This document shows, piece after piece, positions 1-9,614 of a stretch of DNA of 64,000 bases. A program made the position numbers and the translations under genes. The notes beneath the pieces are model-generated. The model was given only the letters and a program-made list of their open reading frames with translations. It made no database searches and was not told where the DNA came from. Position 1 is the stretch's first letter. Every line of letters starts with the position of its first letter. Origin of the DNA: Salinicola aestuarinus (GTDB taxonomy: Bacteria; Pseudomonadota; Gammaproteobacteria; Pseudomonadales; Halomonadaceae); NCBI RefSeq assembly GCF_003206645.1, contig NZ_PZJP01000006.1:47653-111652 (forward strand), written 5' to 3'.

Positions 1-72
1 CAGGGGCGTTGTCGTAGGGCGATCGATGGCGTCTCGTCGATGCGCTCGACCAGCAGGGGTTGCCTCTTCGTG

Positions 73-1872
73 TCAGTGGTTGTCCCGCGGCAAGTCCCAG
101 GCGATGGCGCGGTACTTGGTGGCGGGTTTCAACGTCATGCCGCGGTCCAGTGGTTCGATCATCGAGCGCTGAATCTCCTGCCAAGGGGTCTGATGGTCCC
201 GATAGGGATAGCCACCGGCCGCCTCGAGCCGGGTACGGCGGGCGTCGAGTTCAGCCTCATCGATCAACAGCGTGACCTCGCCACGGCCGAGATCGACCCG
301 CAGGCGATCGCCGGTCTCGAGCAGCGCCAGCGCGCCACCTGCGGCCGCTTCCGGCGAGGCGTTCAAGATCGACGGTGAGCCGGAGGTGCCGGACTGGCGA
401 CCGTCTCCCAGACACGGCAGCGAGTCGATACCGCTTTTGATCAGCGCTTCCGGTGGCTGCATGTTGACCACCTCGGCGCTGCCGGGATGCCCCACCGGAC
501 CGGCGCCGCGCATGACGAGGATCGTATCCGCATCGAGAGCGAGCGACGGGTCGTCGATGCGAGCGTGGTAGTCCTCTGAGCCATCGAACACCGCCACCCG
601 GCCCTCGAACGCCTCGGGATCGGCGGGATTGGAGAGATAGCGCGCGCGGAACGCCGCCGAGATGACGCTGGTCTTCATCAGCGCCGAGTCGAACAGATTG
701 CCCTTGAGATTGATGAAGCCCGCGGAAGCGACCAGCGGATCGTCGAAGTGGCGAATGACGTCGCTGTCCTGCGTCTCGTGGCCCCGGCAGTTATCGCCAA
801 GGGTCGAACCATTCACGGTGGGCGACTCGGCGTGCAGCCGCCCCGCGCCGAGCAGCTCGTTGACTACCGCCGGTACGCCACCGGCGCGGAAGAACTCCTC
901 GCCAAGGTAGGCCCCCGCCGGCATCACGTTGGCGAGCAGCGGAATGGCGTGGCCGAGGCGTTCCCAGTCGTCGTTGTCGATCTCGACACCCGCGTGGCGG
1001 GCGATGGCGTTGATATGGACCGGCGCGTTGCTCGACCCGCCCAGCGCCGAACAGACGACGATGGCGTTCTCGAAGGCCTCGCGGGTGAGAATGCGGCTCG
1101 GGCGCAGGTCCTCCCACACCATTTCGACGATCCGCGCCCCGGTCGCGTAGGCGACCATCGGCCGCTCCTTGTAGGGCGCGGGAATCATCGCCGAGCCGGG
1201 CAGGCTCATGCCGAGCGCCTCGGCCATGGAGTTCATGGTCGAGGCGGTGCCCATGGTATTGCAGTGCCCCACCGACGGCGCCGAATCGGCGATACGCGCG
1301 AGAAATTCCGGATAGTCGATCTCGCCGACCGCGAGACGCTTGCGCAGCTCCCAGACCACGGTACCGGAACCGACCCGCTCCGCACCTCGCCAACCGTTGA
1401 GCATCGGCCCACCGGAGAGCACGATCGCTGGGATATCGGCGGTCGCCGCCGCCATCAGGCACGCCGGCGTGGTCTTGTCGCAGCCGGTGGTCAGCACCAC
1501 GCCATCCAGCGGGTAGCCGTGGAGCACTTCTACCAGCCCGAGATAGGCGAGATTGCGGTCGAGTGCCGCCGTCGGCCGGCGGACGTTCTCGTGGATTGGA
1601 TGCAGCGGAAACTCGAACGGTACGCCACCGGCGGCACGGATTCCGGCCTTGGTACGCTCGACCAGGTCGATGTGGTGGCGATTGCACGGGGTGAGATCCG
1701 AGCCGGACTGGGCGATACCGATGATCGGCCGACCGGAGGAGAGCTCCTCCAGCGTAATGCCGTAGTTCATGTAGCGCTCGAGGCACAGCGCGGTCGTGCC
1801 GGCGTGCGCCGGGTTGTCGAACCACCAGCGCGAGCGCAGACGGTCGGGGGTGACGCGGGGGTGATCACTCAT
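73..1872 (-). CDS. IlvD/Edd-family sugar-acid (aldonate) dehydratase
   Basis: A 599-residue dehydratase of the IlvD/Edd family, most like the L-arabinonate/D-xylonate dehydratase branch (about 580-600 residues) rather than IlvD itself. The family removes water from an aldonic acid to give a 2-keto-3-deoxy acid, using a [2Fe-2S] cluster and Mg2+. The three cluster cysteines are visible at about C63 (LTPCN), C131 (TTGCDKTTP) and C204 (GHCNTMGTA). K133 is the probable carbamylated Mg ligand, and a GTSGSPS stretch near residue 488 should hold the catalytic serine. It lies downstream of the AraD1 gene and is probably co-transcribed with it. The exact substrate (arabinonate, xylonate, galactonate or fuconate) cannot be read from the sequence. 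Confidence 0.88.
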   Translation of the reverse strand: MSDHPRVTPDRLRSRWWFDNPAHAGTTALCLERYMNYGITLEELSSGRPIIGIAQSGSDLTPCNRHHIDLVERTKAGIRAAGGVPFEFPLHPIHENVRRPTAALDRNLAYLGLVEVLHGYPLDGVVLTTGCDKTTPACLMAAATADIPAIVLSGGPMLNGWRGAERVGSGTVVWELRKRLAVGEIDYPEFLARIADSAPSVGHCNTMGTASTMNSMAEALGMSLPGSAMIPAPYKERPMVAYATGARIVEMVWEDLRPSRILTREAFENAIVVCSALGGSSNAPVHINAIARHAGVEIDNDDWERLGHAIPLLANVMPAGAYLGEEFFRAGGVPAVVNELLGAGRLHAESPTVNGSTLGDNCRGHETQDSDVIRHFDDPLVASAGFINLKGNLFDSALMKTSVISAAFRARYLSNPADPEAFEGRVAVFDGSEDYHARIDDPSLALDADTILVMRGAGPVGHPGSAEVVNMQPPEALIKSGIDSLPCLGDGRQSGTSGSPSILNASPEAAAGGALALLETGDRLRVDLGRGEVTLLIDEAELDARRTRLEAAGGYPYRDHQTPWQEIQRSMIEPLDRGMTLKPATKYRAIAWDLPRDNH

Positions 1873-1977
1873 GGCTCGTCGCTCTCTCTGTCTGTCGCTT
1901 TCGGCCTCTGTTCGTATCGGGCCGAATACCTTGCGCCGGATCGCCGGATCGCCGGATCGCCGGGACGCCGGGCGGTT

Positions 1978-2970
1978 CTAAAGGGCTGTCGCCGCCGAAT
2001 AGCCGCGATCATCCGCCAGCGTCAGCGTGTTGCGCAGGGTGCGACCGAAGGCATCGAGCTGGATCTCGTAACGATCACCGGGTTCGACCACCACATTGTC
2101 GGCAAAGCTCAGCGTGGCGGTGCCAAAGAAGTGGACGTGGACGTCGCCGGCGCGGCGGAAGTTGTCGTACTTGAAGTGGTGGTGTTCGAGATTCGCCAGG
2201 CTATGCGCCATGTTGGCCTCACCGGTGGCGAACGGCTTTTCCCACAGCACGCGGCCATCGCGGACGATGCGACTGGTGCCCTCGAGGCTCTCCGGCAGTT
2301 CGCCGATCAGCAGCTCGGGGCCGAAGCTGCAGGCGCGAAGCTTGGAGTGCGCGAGCCACAGATAGTTGAAGCGTTCGGTCACGTGGTCCGAGAACTCGTT
2401 GCCGATGGCATAGCCCACCCGCCATGGCGTGCCGTCCTCACCGATGACATAGAGCCCGGCGAGCTCCGGCTCTTCGCCGGCGTCCTGGGCGAACGCGGGG
2501 GACGGGATATCCGCTTCCGGCGGTACGACGCAGTCGCCGTCTCCCTTGTAGAACCACTCCGGCTGCGGGCCGACCTTGCCGTGCGCCGGTTTCCCCGCTT
2601 CCAATCCCATGCGGAACATGCGCATGGAGTCGGTCAGTTCGCTTTCGTCGACCTTCTGCGCTGCGTGCATCGCAGAGCGGGTGTCGGCGCTACCGAGATG
2701 GGTAAGCCCGGTACCGGTAACCAGACAGTGCGCCGGATCGACGTGGGTCAGCGGGGGCAGCAGTCGGCGATGCTCGACCAGCTCGGCGTAATCGACGCGC
2801 GTCTCGCTGAGCGCAGCCTCGATGACCTCGGTCAGCGGACGCGACTCGCTGATGGCACGCTGCGCCAGGGCATAGACACCTCCCTCCCCCTCGACGACAC
2901 GGACCTGCGAGTCGCTCTCGACGCAGCCGACCGTCAGACGGTTCTCCTGAAGAAACTGGATCAGACGCAT
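1978..2970 (-). CDS. AraD1 (GguC-like) fumarylacetoacetate-hydrolase-fold protein
   Basis: A 330-residue protein of the AraD1/GguC group, which is related to the fumarylacetoacetate hydrolase (FAH) fold. It begins MRLIQFLQENRLTVG and has the typical GTGLTHLGSA and GNEFSDH segments of this group. Members occur in sugar-acid loci and are thought to act on 2-keto-3-deoxy acids downstream of the dehydratase, but the biochemical role is weakly established. It is transcribed towards the dehydratase with a 105-bp gap, so the two are probably one leftward operon. It is divergent from the TctC gene across a promoter region with a short palindrome. A second, longer FAH-fold gene lies at 7398-8597. Confidence 0.82.
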   Translation of the reverse strand: MRLIQFLQENRLTVGCVESDSQVRVVEGEGGVYALAQRAISESRPLTEVIEAALSETRVDYAELVEHRRLLPPLTHVDPAHCLVTGTGLTHLGSADTRSAMHAAQKVDESELTDSMRMFRMGLEAGKPAHGKVGPQPEWFYKGDGDCVVPPEADIPSPAFAQDAGEEPELAGLYVIGEDGTPWRVGYAIGNEFSDHVTERFNYLWLAHSKLRACSFGPELLIGELPESLEGTSRIVRDGRVLWEKPFATGEANMAHSLANLEHHHFKYDNFRRAGDVHVHFFGTATLSFADNVVVEPGDRYEIQLDAFGRTLRNTLTLADDRGYSAATAL

Positions 2971-3080
2971 GCAAACTCTCCTGGCACATTGCCTAACGTG
3001 ATGCGATGGGGGCAGCGCAGGGCGAGTGTCGATACCGAGATCGCCCAGCGTGGAAACAACGACACGATGCTTGGCCCTCT

Positions 3081-3111
3081 ATGTTCAACATATACACAAT
3101 AAGTACAACAT
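3081..3111. promoter_or_regulatory. Candidate operator in AraD1/tctC divergent promoter
   Basis: The 278-bp divergent gap contains an 11-bp palindrome, ATGTTCAACAT, at 3081-3091. A second AACAT half-site lies exactly 20 bp downstream of the first (3087-3091 and 3107-3111), in a locally AT-rich stretch. This layout suits a dimeric repressor site between the two divergent sugar-acid units. No matching local regulator is proven; the only nearby one is the LysR gene at 8652. Confidence 0.4.
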
Positions 3112-3248
3112 AGACTTTTGGAGCAAATACGCTCCCACTCAATGGGGTTAGGCTGGCGTGGCGCTGTGACCCCTGAACGCGACCCACTCAGGACCCGGTC
3201 ACTTGCGAGCAAAATAATCGACAAGGCCCCCGGGCCGGGAGACTCGCC

Positions 3249-4241
3249 ATGCCGTTCGCCTCACTCACACGCCCCTCGTTCAAAACGCCGTGGCTTGCGC
3301 TCCTCGCCGCGGCGATGGTCGCCCCGCTGCCGGCGCTGGCCGACTACCCGGAAAAACCGATCACGCTGATCGTTCCCTGGGCCGCGGGGGGTGGCACCGA
3401 CGCCACCGCGCGCACCATTGCCGCCGCACTCGAAGAAGAGCTGGGTCAGACCGTCAACGTGGTCAACCGCACTGGCGGCAGTGGCGTGGTCGGCCACACG
3501 GCCATGGCGATGGCGCGCCCGGACGGTTACACGCTCGGTCTGATCACCGGCGAGATCAACATGATGCACTGGCAGGGGCTGACGCAGCTCACCTACGCCG
3601 ACTACACCCCGATCGCCCAGATCAACTACGACTATGCCGGCATCCAGGTCGCCGCCGACGGCCCCTTCGACTCGGTCGAGACCCTCGTCGACAAGGTCAA
3701 GAGTGAGTCTTCCGGCACCTACAACGCCTCCGGCACCGGTCAGGGCGGCGTCTGGCATCTCGCTTTCGCCGGTTTCCTGCTCGACCAGGGTATGGAGCCC
3801 AACCGGGTGTCGTGGATTCCCAGTCAGGGGGCCGCACCGGCGATGACCGAGATGGCCGCCGGCAGCATCGACATCGTGCCGAGTTCGGTGCCGGAAGCGC
3901 GCTCGATGATGGACGCCGGACGCGTCGAGAGTCTGGCGATCATGGCGCCGGAGCGGCTGGAAACCTTCCCCGACGTACCGACCCTGAAGGAAGCGATCGA
4001 CAGCGACTACACCATCGGTGAATGGCGCGGTATCGCCGGACCGAAGGACATGGATCCGGACGTCGTCGAGACGCTGGAGAGCGCCATCCAGGCCGCCTAC
4101 GAAAGCGCCACCTATCAGGACTTCATGTCCCGTCAGGGCTTTGGCACCCAGTGGCGGGGCGCGGATGACTTTGGCAACTTCATGGCCGAGCAGGACGAAC
4201 GCTTCGGCGAGATCGTCGAGCAGGTCGGGCTGTCGCGGTAA
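3249..4241 (+). CDS. TctC/Bug-family tripartite tricarboxylate transporter binding protein
   Basis: A 330-residue periplasmic solute-binding protein of the Bug/TctC family. A signal peptide of about 34 residues ends at LPALA, and the mature protein opens with YPEKPITLIVPWAAGGGTD, the family's N-terminal hallmark and ligand-contacting loop. Bug proteins capture carboxylated solutes and deliver them to the TctAB membrane complex. It is first in an apparent tctC-tctB-tctA operon (42 bp before tctB). Because sugar-acid enzymes lie on both sides, the ligand is more likely an aldonate or uronate than citrate, which is inference. Confidence 0.92.
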   Translation: MPFASLTRPSFKTPWLALLAAAMVAPLPALADYPEKPITLIVPWAAGGGTDATARTIAAALEEELGQTVNVVNRTGGSGVVGHTAMAMARPDGYTLGLITGEINMMHWQGLTQLTYADYTPIAQINYDYAGIQVAADGPFDSVETLVDKVKSESSGTYNASGTGQGGVWHLAFAGFLLDQGMEPNRVSWIPSQGAAPAMTEMAAGSIDIVPSSVPEARSMMDAGRVESLAIMAPERLETFPDVPTLKEAIDSDYTIGEWRGIAGPKDMDPDVVETLESAIQAAYESATYQDFMSRQGFGTQWRGADDFGNFMAEQDERFGEIVEQVGLSR

Positions 4242-4283
4242 CGCTGAGCGACAGGGACATCACACCATGAGAGGCCGCCTATC

Positions 4284-4763
4284 GTGAGGGATTTTCTACT
4301 CGGTCTGCTATTCGCGATCGGCGGCGGCGTGGTCGTCGCCGTCGCCAGCACCTACCCGACGATGCCGACGCTTCAGTTCGGTCCGTCGCTTTTTCCGACG
4401 ATCATCGGCGTCGGCATGATGCTCGGCGGGGCGCTGCTGGCGCTGACCAACCTCACCGCGATGCGCGCCGCGTCACGCGACACTCGTGGCCTGACGGGGC
4501 GCTATGACATACGGGGCCTGCTGGTGTCGCTGGTCCCCTGCGCCCTGATCGTCTTCTACATCGTTGCCGCCGAGACGCTCGGGGCGATGCTCTGCATGGC
4601 GATTTCGATGCTGGTGTTGATGCAGATGCGCGGCGCCAGGCTCTGGCTGTCGTTGGTCGTCGCTGCTGTCGTTTCCGGCGCCATCGTCTGGCTCTTCTCG
4701 CAGTATCTGCTGATTCCGCTGCCGGAAGGCGTCCTTCTCCCACAACTCACACTCGCCGGGTGA
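4284..4763 (+). CDS. TctB-family small transporter subunit
   Basis: A 159-residue membrane protein with about four hydrophobic helices, matching the small subunit of tripartite tricarboxylate transporters. The start is a GTG at 4284, preceded nine bases upstream by GAGAGG; a nearer ATG at 4267 reads into a stop within a few codons. It lies between tctC and tctA (6 bp before tctA), the standard TTT order. The subunit stabilises or assembles with TctA in the inner membrane. Confidence 0.88.
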   Translation: MRDFLLGLLFAIGGGVVVAVASTYPTMPTLQFGPSLFPTIIGVGMMLGGALLALTNLTAMRAASRDTRGLTGRYDIRGLLVSLVPCALIVFYIVAAETLGAMLCMAISMLVLMQMRGARLWLSLVVAAVVSGAIVWLFSQYLLIPLPEGVLLPQLTLAG

Positions 4764-4769
4764 TCGCCA

Positions 4770-6284
4770 ATGGATGCATTCCTGCAGGGCCTAGCCATGG
4801 TCTTCAACGCTCAGACGATGCTGGTGATCGTCGCGGCCGCGACCTTCGGTCTCTTCGTCGGCGCCATTCCCGGCCTCACCGCCACCATGGCGGTGGCGCT
4901 ACTGGTACCGATCACCTTCTACATGGATGCCACGCCGGCGATCGCCGCAATCGTCGCGACCTCGGCAATGGCAATCTTCGCCGGCGACATTCCCGGCACT
5001 TATCTCAATATCCCCGGCACGCCCGCTTCCGCGGCCTATGTCGGCGAATCCCACCGCCTGGCCCTGCAGGGCCGTGCGCGGGAGACCCTGGGCACGAACC
5101 TCGTCTGCTCGGTGATCGGCGGGCTGTTCGGCACGCTGGTACTGGTTTTCGTGTCGCCGTCGCTCGCCGAGGTCGCGCTCAAATTCAGTTCGTTCGAGTA
5201 CTTCTGGCTGGCGCTGCTGGGTCTGAGCAGCTCGATCTTCATTGCCATCGGCTCGCGGCTGAAAGCCTTCTTGTCGCTGCTCGTGGGGCTGCTGCTCTCT
5301 ACCGTCGGGCTCGACATGATGAGCGGCGCGCCGCGCTTCACCTTCGGCGTGCCGGACCTGATGGCCGGGATCAACTTCATCCCGGTGATGATCGGCATGT
5401 TCGCCCTCAACGAGATCATGGGCTTCTACGCCTCCCGGGACGAGGCGCGCAGCGTGCCGGCCATGGCCAAGGACAGTGTGTTCCGTGAAGCACCGCGTCA
5501 TCTGCGTGCCTACTGGCGCAACGTGCTGCGGGGCAGCTCGCTGGGCACGCTGATCGGTGCGCTGCCGGGCGCTGGCGCCGACATCGCCGCCTGGATAGCC
5601 TACGCGCTGGGCAAGAGCCGCTCGAAGCAGAAGGACAAGTACGGCACCGGCCATATCGAGGGCATCGTCGATGCGAGCTCGGCCAACAACTCGGGGATCA
5701 GCGGTGCCTGGGTGCCAGCGCTGGTCTTCGGCATCCCCGGCGATACCATCACCGCCATCGTCATCGGCGTGCTCTACATGAAAGGCATGAATCCGGGGCC
5801 GACGATCTTCATGGAAGGCGGCGGCCAGGTCTATGCGCTGTTCACGGTGTTCTTCGTCGCCAACCTGATCATGCTGCCGCTCGGTTATATGGCGATCCGC
5901 GCCTCCAAGGTGTTCATCCTCACACCGCGCAAGATACTGATGCCGGTCATCCTGATGTTCTGCATCGTCGGGGCCTTCGCCATCAATAACGCGGTCACCG
6001 ACATCTGGATCATGCTGCTCATCGGCATGGCGGCCTATGTGCTGGCACGCAATGACTTCCCGATGGCGCCGGCCATCCTAGGACTGGTGCTGGGCGGCAC
6101 GCTGGAGAACAGCTTCATGAGTTCGATGCTCAAATCCAACGGCGATCTGCTCGCTTTCTTCGAGCGTCCCATCAGTGCCGGGCTCGGCGCGCTGGTGATT
6201 CTCGTCTGGCTGCTGCCGACGCTGCTCAAGGGCTACCGACGGCTACGCAGCCCCAAGACCGAGGTTTCTCATGACACGCCATGA
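4770..6284 (+). CDS. TctA-family large transporter permease
   Basis: A 504-residue polytopic permease of the TctA family, of usual length. It shows the conserved early segment FVGAIPGLTATMAVALLVP and the paired later motif GALPGAGADIAAWIAY near residue 265, which reflect the internal duplication of TctA. It forms the ion-coupled channel that accepts substrate from TctC. Its last 14 bp overlap the start of the Ldh2-family dehydrogenase, which indicates translational coupling and one operon with catabolic genes. Confidence 0.93.
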   Translation: MDAFLQGLAMVFNAQTMLVIVAAATFGLFVGAIPGLTATMAVALLVPITFYMDATPAIAAIVATSAMAIFAGDIPGTYLNIPGTPASAAYVGESHRLALQGRARETLGTNLVCSVIGGLFGTLVLVFVSPSLAEVALKFSSFEYFWLALLGLSSSIFIAIGSRLKAFLSLLVGLLLSTVGLDMMSGAPRFTFGVPDLMAGINFIPVMIGMFALNEIMGFYASRDEARSVPAMAKDSVFREAPRHLRAYWRNVLRGSSLGTLIGALPGAGADIAAWIAYALGKSRSKQKDKYGTGHIEGIVDASSANNSGISGAWVPALVFGIPGDTITAIVIGVLYMKGMNPGPTIFMEGGGQVYALFTVFFVANLIMLPLGYMAIRASKVFILTPRKILMPVILMFCIVGAFAINNAVTDIWIMLLIGMAAYVLARNDFPMAPAILGLVLGGTLENSFMSSMLKSNGDLLAFFERPISAGLGALVILVWLLPTLLKGYRRLRSPKTEVSHDTP

Positions 6285-7326
6285 TCCGATTGCACTGCGC
6301 GAGATGCTCAAGACCCTCTTCGTCGAAGGTGGCGCCGACACCGAGGTCGCCGAGGTCACCGCCCGCGTGCTGGTCGAAGGCGATCTGCTCGGCCACCACA
6401 CCCACGGCACCAAGCTCGCCAATGGCTACCTCAAGGATCTCGCCGCGGGTCACGCCAGCGGCGATCCCGGCGACCTCGAGATAACCCAGACGAGCGCGGT
6501 GGCGGCGCTCTACGATGGCCACTATCTACTCGGCCCCTACCTGGTTCAGCGCGCGCTCGATCAGTGCCGGGAGGCGGCTGCCACCTTCGGTATCGGCATG
6601 GTAAGCCTCAAGCGGTCGCACCATATCGCCTGCCTGGCGGGCTATCTGCAGCCACTGGTCGAGGCGAACCTGATCCCGCTGATCCTGACCTCGGATCCTG
6701 CGGTGGCGTCGGTGGCGCCATTCGGCGGCCTGGATCGGGTCTATACGCCCAATCCACTGGCGATCGGCATTCCCGGCCGCGAGCAGCCATTGCTGATCGA
6801 CGTGAGCATGTCGACGATCACCAATGGCACCGTTGCCAAGGCCCGCGCCGCCGGTGACACGCTCCCCCACCCGGCCATCCTCACCGGACACGGTCAGGCC
6901 AGCGACGATCCGGAGGCCTACTTCGCCGAGCCGCCGGGGAGCATTCTGCCGCTGGGCGAGCTCGCCTTCGGCCACAAGGGATTTGCCTTGGGGCTGATGG
7001 TCGAGGCTCTCACCTCGGCACTCTCCGGCTTCGGGCGCAAGGATTCGCCGGACGGCTGGGGGGCCTCCGTCATGGTGATGGTGATCGACCCGTCGAAGTT
7101 CGGCGGCGCCGAGGCATTCCTCGACGAGACCGACCACGTCGCCCGGCAGTGCCAGGCATCACGCCCCGCCGACACCGAACGTCCGGTGCGCCTGCCGGGC
7201 CAGGCTGCCCTCGCGCGCCGACGCGACGCGCTCGATCACGGCCTGGCGCTTCCCCAGGACGTGGTCGACTCGCTGCGCGATGCGGTCCAGGGCTCCTCGC
7301 TGGTCGGCACCACACCCTTCGGCTGA
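6271..7326 (+). CDS. Ldh2-family (malate/L-lactate type) oxidoreductase
   Basis: A 351-residue NAD(P)H-dependent oxidoreductase of the Ldh2/malate dehydrogenase-2 family, which also contains ureidoglycolate, 2,3-diketogulonate and piperideine-2-carboxylate reductases. Recognisable segments are HHTHGTKL near residue 38, RSHHIACLAGYLQ near 114 (the family usually has H-F/Y in this catalytic stretch), and FGHKGFALGLMVEAL near 231. The start has CGAGG upstream and overlaps tctA. In this setting it probably interconverts a keto acid and hydroxy acid in sugar-acid breakdown; the substrate is not determinable. Confidence 0.8.
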   Translation: MTRHDPIALREMLKTLFVEGGADTEVAEVTARVLVEGDLLGHHTHGTKLANGYLKDLAAGHASGDPGDLEITQTSAVAALYDGHYLLGPYLVQRALDQCREAAATFGIGMVSLKRSHHIACLAGYLQPLVEANLIPLILTSDPAVASVAPFGGLDRVYTPNPLAIGIPGREQPLLIDVSMSTITNGTVAKARAAGDTLPHPAILTGHGQASDDPEAYFAEPPGSILPLGELAFGHKGFALGLMVEALTSALSGFGRKDSPDGWGASVMVMVIDPSKFGGAEAFLDETDHVARQCQASRPADTERPVRLPGQAALARRRDALDHGLALPQDVVDSLRDAVQGSSLVGTTPFG

Positions 7327-7397
7327 GCGCCCGTGGGGCTGGTGTCGCGCCGGCCCCCGGTACCTTTTCACTCCCCTTTTCCGATTCAGGAGCCACC

Positions 7398-8597
7398 ATG
7401 CCCCGCCATCCCGACCCGCTCGACACCCTTCCCACGGATGCGGCGCGCGCGCTGCTCATTGGCCGCGTCTGGCTCCGGCGTGAGGCGCGATGCGATGGCC
7501 GCGGCGATGGCCCCGCGGTGGTCGCCGTTCGCGGCGAGCGTCTCGTCGATCTCTCCGCCCACGTCGCCACGGTCTCCGAGCTGCTCGAGCGGGACGACGC
7601 GACCACGCTGGTCCGTGATGTCGAGGCACCCGACATCGGGTCGCTCGCCGACATCCTCGCCGACTCTCAGGCAAGCGGCAGCCTCGAGGACACCAGAACG
7701 GCGCCCTATCTGCTCGCCCCCTGCGATCTCCAGGCGGTCAAGGCCTGCGGCGTGACCTTTGCCGTGAGTCTGCTGGAGCGTGTGATCGAGGAGCAGGCCG
7801 GCGGCGACCTCAAGCGGGCAGCGGCACTTCGTGACGAGATCCAGACGCTGATCGGGGGCGACCTGTCACGCATCCAGCCCGGCTCGGACGAGGCGATGGC
7901 ACTGAAGGCCGAGCTGCAGGCGCGCGGTGGCTGGTCGCAGTACATGGAGGTGGGCATCGGTCCCGATGCAGAAGTGTTCACCAAGGGCCAGCCGCTGTCG
8001 TCGGTCGGTCACGGCAGCCGCGTCGGCCTGCACCCGGCCTCGAAATGGAACAACCCGGAGCCCGAGATCGTGCTCGCGGTGGATGCCTCCGGCGAGCCGC
8101 AAGGCGCCACGCTCGGCAACGACGTCAATCTGCGTGACATCGAGGGACGCAGCGCCCTGCTGCTGGGCAAGGCGAAGGACAACAACGCCTCCTGCGCGCT
8201 CGGCCCCTTCATTCGCCTCTTCGACGACGACTTCACCCTCGACGACGTGCGCACGGCCAAGGTATCGCTGCGGATCGACGGCGACGATGATGATTTCGTC
8301 CTCGAGGGTGAGAGCGACATGCGCGAGATCAGCCGCGACCCGCTGGATCTGGTGCGCCAGACACGGGGCACGCACCACCAGTATCCTGACGGCTTCATGC
8401 TGTTTCTCGGCACCATGTTCTCGCCGATCCAGGACCGCGACGGCGAGGGCCAGGGGTTCACCCATCACATCAATGATCGCGTCACCATCTCGACGCCGAC
8501 GCTGGGCAAACTGAGCAACGTCGTCGACCGCAGCGACCGGCTACCACCCTGGACCTTCGGTATCGGTGCGCTGATCGCCCACCTTGCCGGGCGCTGA
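7398..8597 (+). CDS. FAH-family 2-keto-3-deoxy acid dehydratase/hydrolase
   Basis: A 399-residue protein of the long fumarylacetoacetate-hydrolase family, resembling 2-keto-3-deoxy-pentonate dehydratases (Caulobacter XylX type) and diketo-deoxy-sugar-acid hydrolases. The reading frame is open further upstream, but the start at 7398 is chosen because CAGGAG precedes it and the protein then has family length. Typical segments include VKACGVTFAVSLLER, a GPDAEVFTKGQPLSSVG loop, HPASKWNNPEPEIVLAV with acidic metal ligands, and GKAKDNNASCALGP. It follows the dehydrogenase by 71 bp. It would process the keto-deoxy acid made by either dehydratase of this island. Confidence 0.8.
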   Translation: MPRHPDPLDTLPTDAARALLIGRVWLRREARCDGRGDGPAVVAVRGERLVDLSAHVATVSELLERDDATTLVRDVEAPDIGSLADILADSQASGSLEDTRTAPYLLAPCDLQAVKACGVTFAVSLLERVIEEQAGGDLKRAAALRDEIQTLIGGDLSRIQPGSDEAMALKAELQARGGWSQYMEVGIGPDAEVFTKGQPLSSVGHGSRVGLHPASKWNNPEPEIVLAVDASGEPQGATLGNDVNLRDIEGRSALLLGKAKDNNASCALGPFIRLFDDDFTLDDVRTAKVSLRIDGDDDDFVLEGESDMREISRDPLDLVRQTRGTHHQYPDGFMLFLGTMFSPIQDRDGEGQGFTHHINDRVTISTPTLGKLSNVVDRSDRLPPWTFGIGALIAHLAGR

Positions 8598-8651
8598 TCA
8601 TCCGGCACGGGCCCCCGGCGTCATTGACGTCGGGATCACCCCGGATCGGGA

Positions 8652-9614
8652 TCAACCCTGGCCGGCGCGCTCCAGCGCGTCGAGCGTCTCGAGGAACGCT
8701 CGCACCACCTCCGAGCGATCCTCGCCCTTGCGCGTGAGGATGCCGTAATAGCCCAGCGGCTCGCCCACCGTGAGCGGCAACGCCACGAACCGCCCGGCGG
8801 AGACCGCCGTGCGCAGCACTGAGGTCGGCATCAGGGCGATGGCGTCCGACGAGCCGATGAGCTGCAGTGTCGTCTGCGTCGACGTGGTCTCGATGACGTT
8901 GCGCGGCGAGGCGACACCCGCCTCCGCCAGCGCCGCTTCAAAGCGCCCGCGCATGGGACTCTGCACCGGATGCATCACCCAGGGCCAGCGCACGATCTCC
9001 GACAGGGTCGGCGTGCGGGCGGTGGTGGTATCGGCCTCTCCCAGGACCAGCGGATGGTCCGCACGCACGACCAGCGAGACCGGCTCAGCCGCCAGCGGTT
9101 CGAAGTCGAAAAGATGACGCTGCGCAGGTTCCGTCAGCCGTCCCACGACCAGGTCCAGACGCTTGTACTCGAGATCCCCCAGGAGCTGGTCACTGGAGTT
9201 CTCGAACACGCGCACCACCAGGCGAGGCCGCTCACGCTTGAGCGTATTGATCGCCTGCGGCAGCAGCACCGGCGCTGCCCCCGGGACGGCACCAATGATC
9301 AGATTGCCCTGGCCGCCCTCACGCAGGGACACGAGGTCGTCGATCAGCCGGTCAGTGTCATTGAGAATGCTGCGCGCGTAGCGCACCAGCAGCTCGCCGG
9401 CGTCGGTGGGCTCCATGCTGCGCGTCTGACGCAGAAAGAGTGTCATTCCGAAGAAATTCTCGATGTCCTTGAGCATCTTGCTCGCCGCCGGCTGACTCAT
9501 GCTCATCCGCCGAGAGGTGGCATGAAGGTTACGACTTTCGTCCAACGCCACCAATAGCACGAGATGCTTGGTTCGCAACCAGCTCTTGATGTGAATTCGA
9601 CTATCGTGGGACAT
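8652..9614 (-). CDS. LysR-family regulator of the sugar-acid cluster
   Basis: A 320-residue LysR-type regulator. The N-terminal winged helix-turn-helix (about residues 14-75) contains LHATSRRMSMSQPAASKMLKDIE, and an effector-binding domain follows (about 100-310). It resembles the GbpR/CbbR-like group often found beside sugar and sugar-acid genes. It is transcribed against the flanking rightward units and sits between them. A T-N11-A box lies 35-49 bp upstream of its start, which suggests autoregulation and control of the rightward fuconate-dehydratase unit. Confidence 0.88.
   Translation of the reverse strand: MSHDSRIHIKSWLRTKHLVLLVALDESRNLHATSRRMSMSQPAASKMLKDIENFFGMTLFLRQTRSMEPTDAGELLVRYARSILNDTDRLIDDLVSLREGGQGNLIIGAVPGAAPVLLPQAINTLKRERPRLVVRVFENSSDQLLGDLEYKRLDLVVGRLTEPAQRHLFDFEPLAAEPVSLVVRADHPLVLGEADTTTARTPTLSEIVRWPWVMHPVQSPMRGRFEAALAEAGVASPRNVIETTSTQTTLQLIGSSDAIALMPTSVLRTAVSAGRFVALPLTVGEPLGYYGILTRKGEDRSEVVRAFLETLDALERAGQG

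Noticed and set aside
1..72. Possible start of another leftward gene after the dehydratase
   Set aside because: One minus-strand frame is open to the window edge after a GAAGAGG, but it has no ATG, GTG or TTG in these 72 bases, only CTG. Too little to call.
748..3102. 784-codon open frame opposite the dehydratase and AraD1 genes
   Set aside because: Antisense shadow of two well-conserved genes in GC-rich DNA; low-complexity Arg/Gly/Asp-rich translation with no family features.
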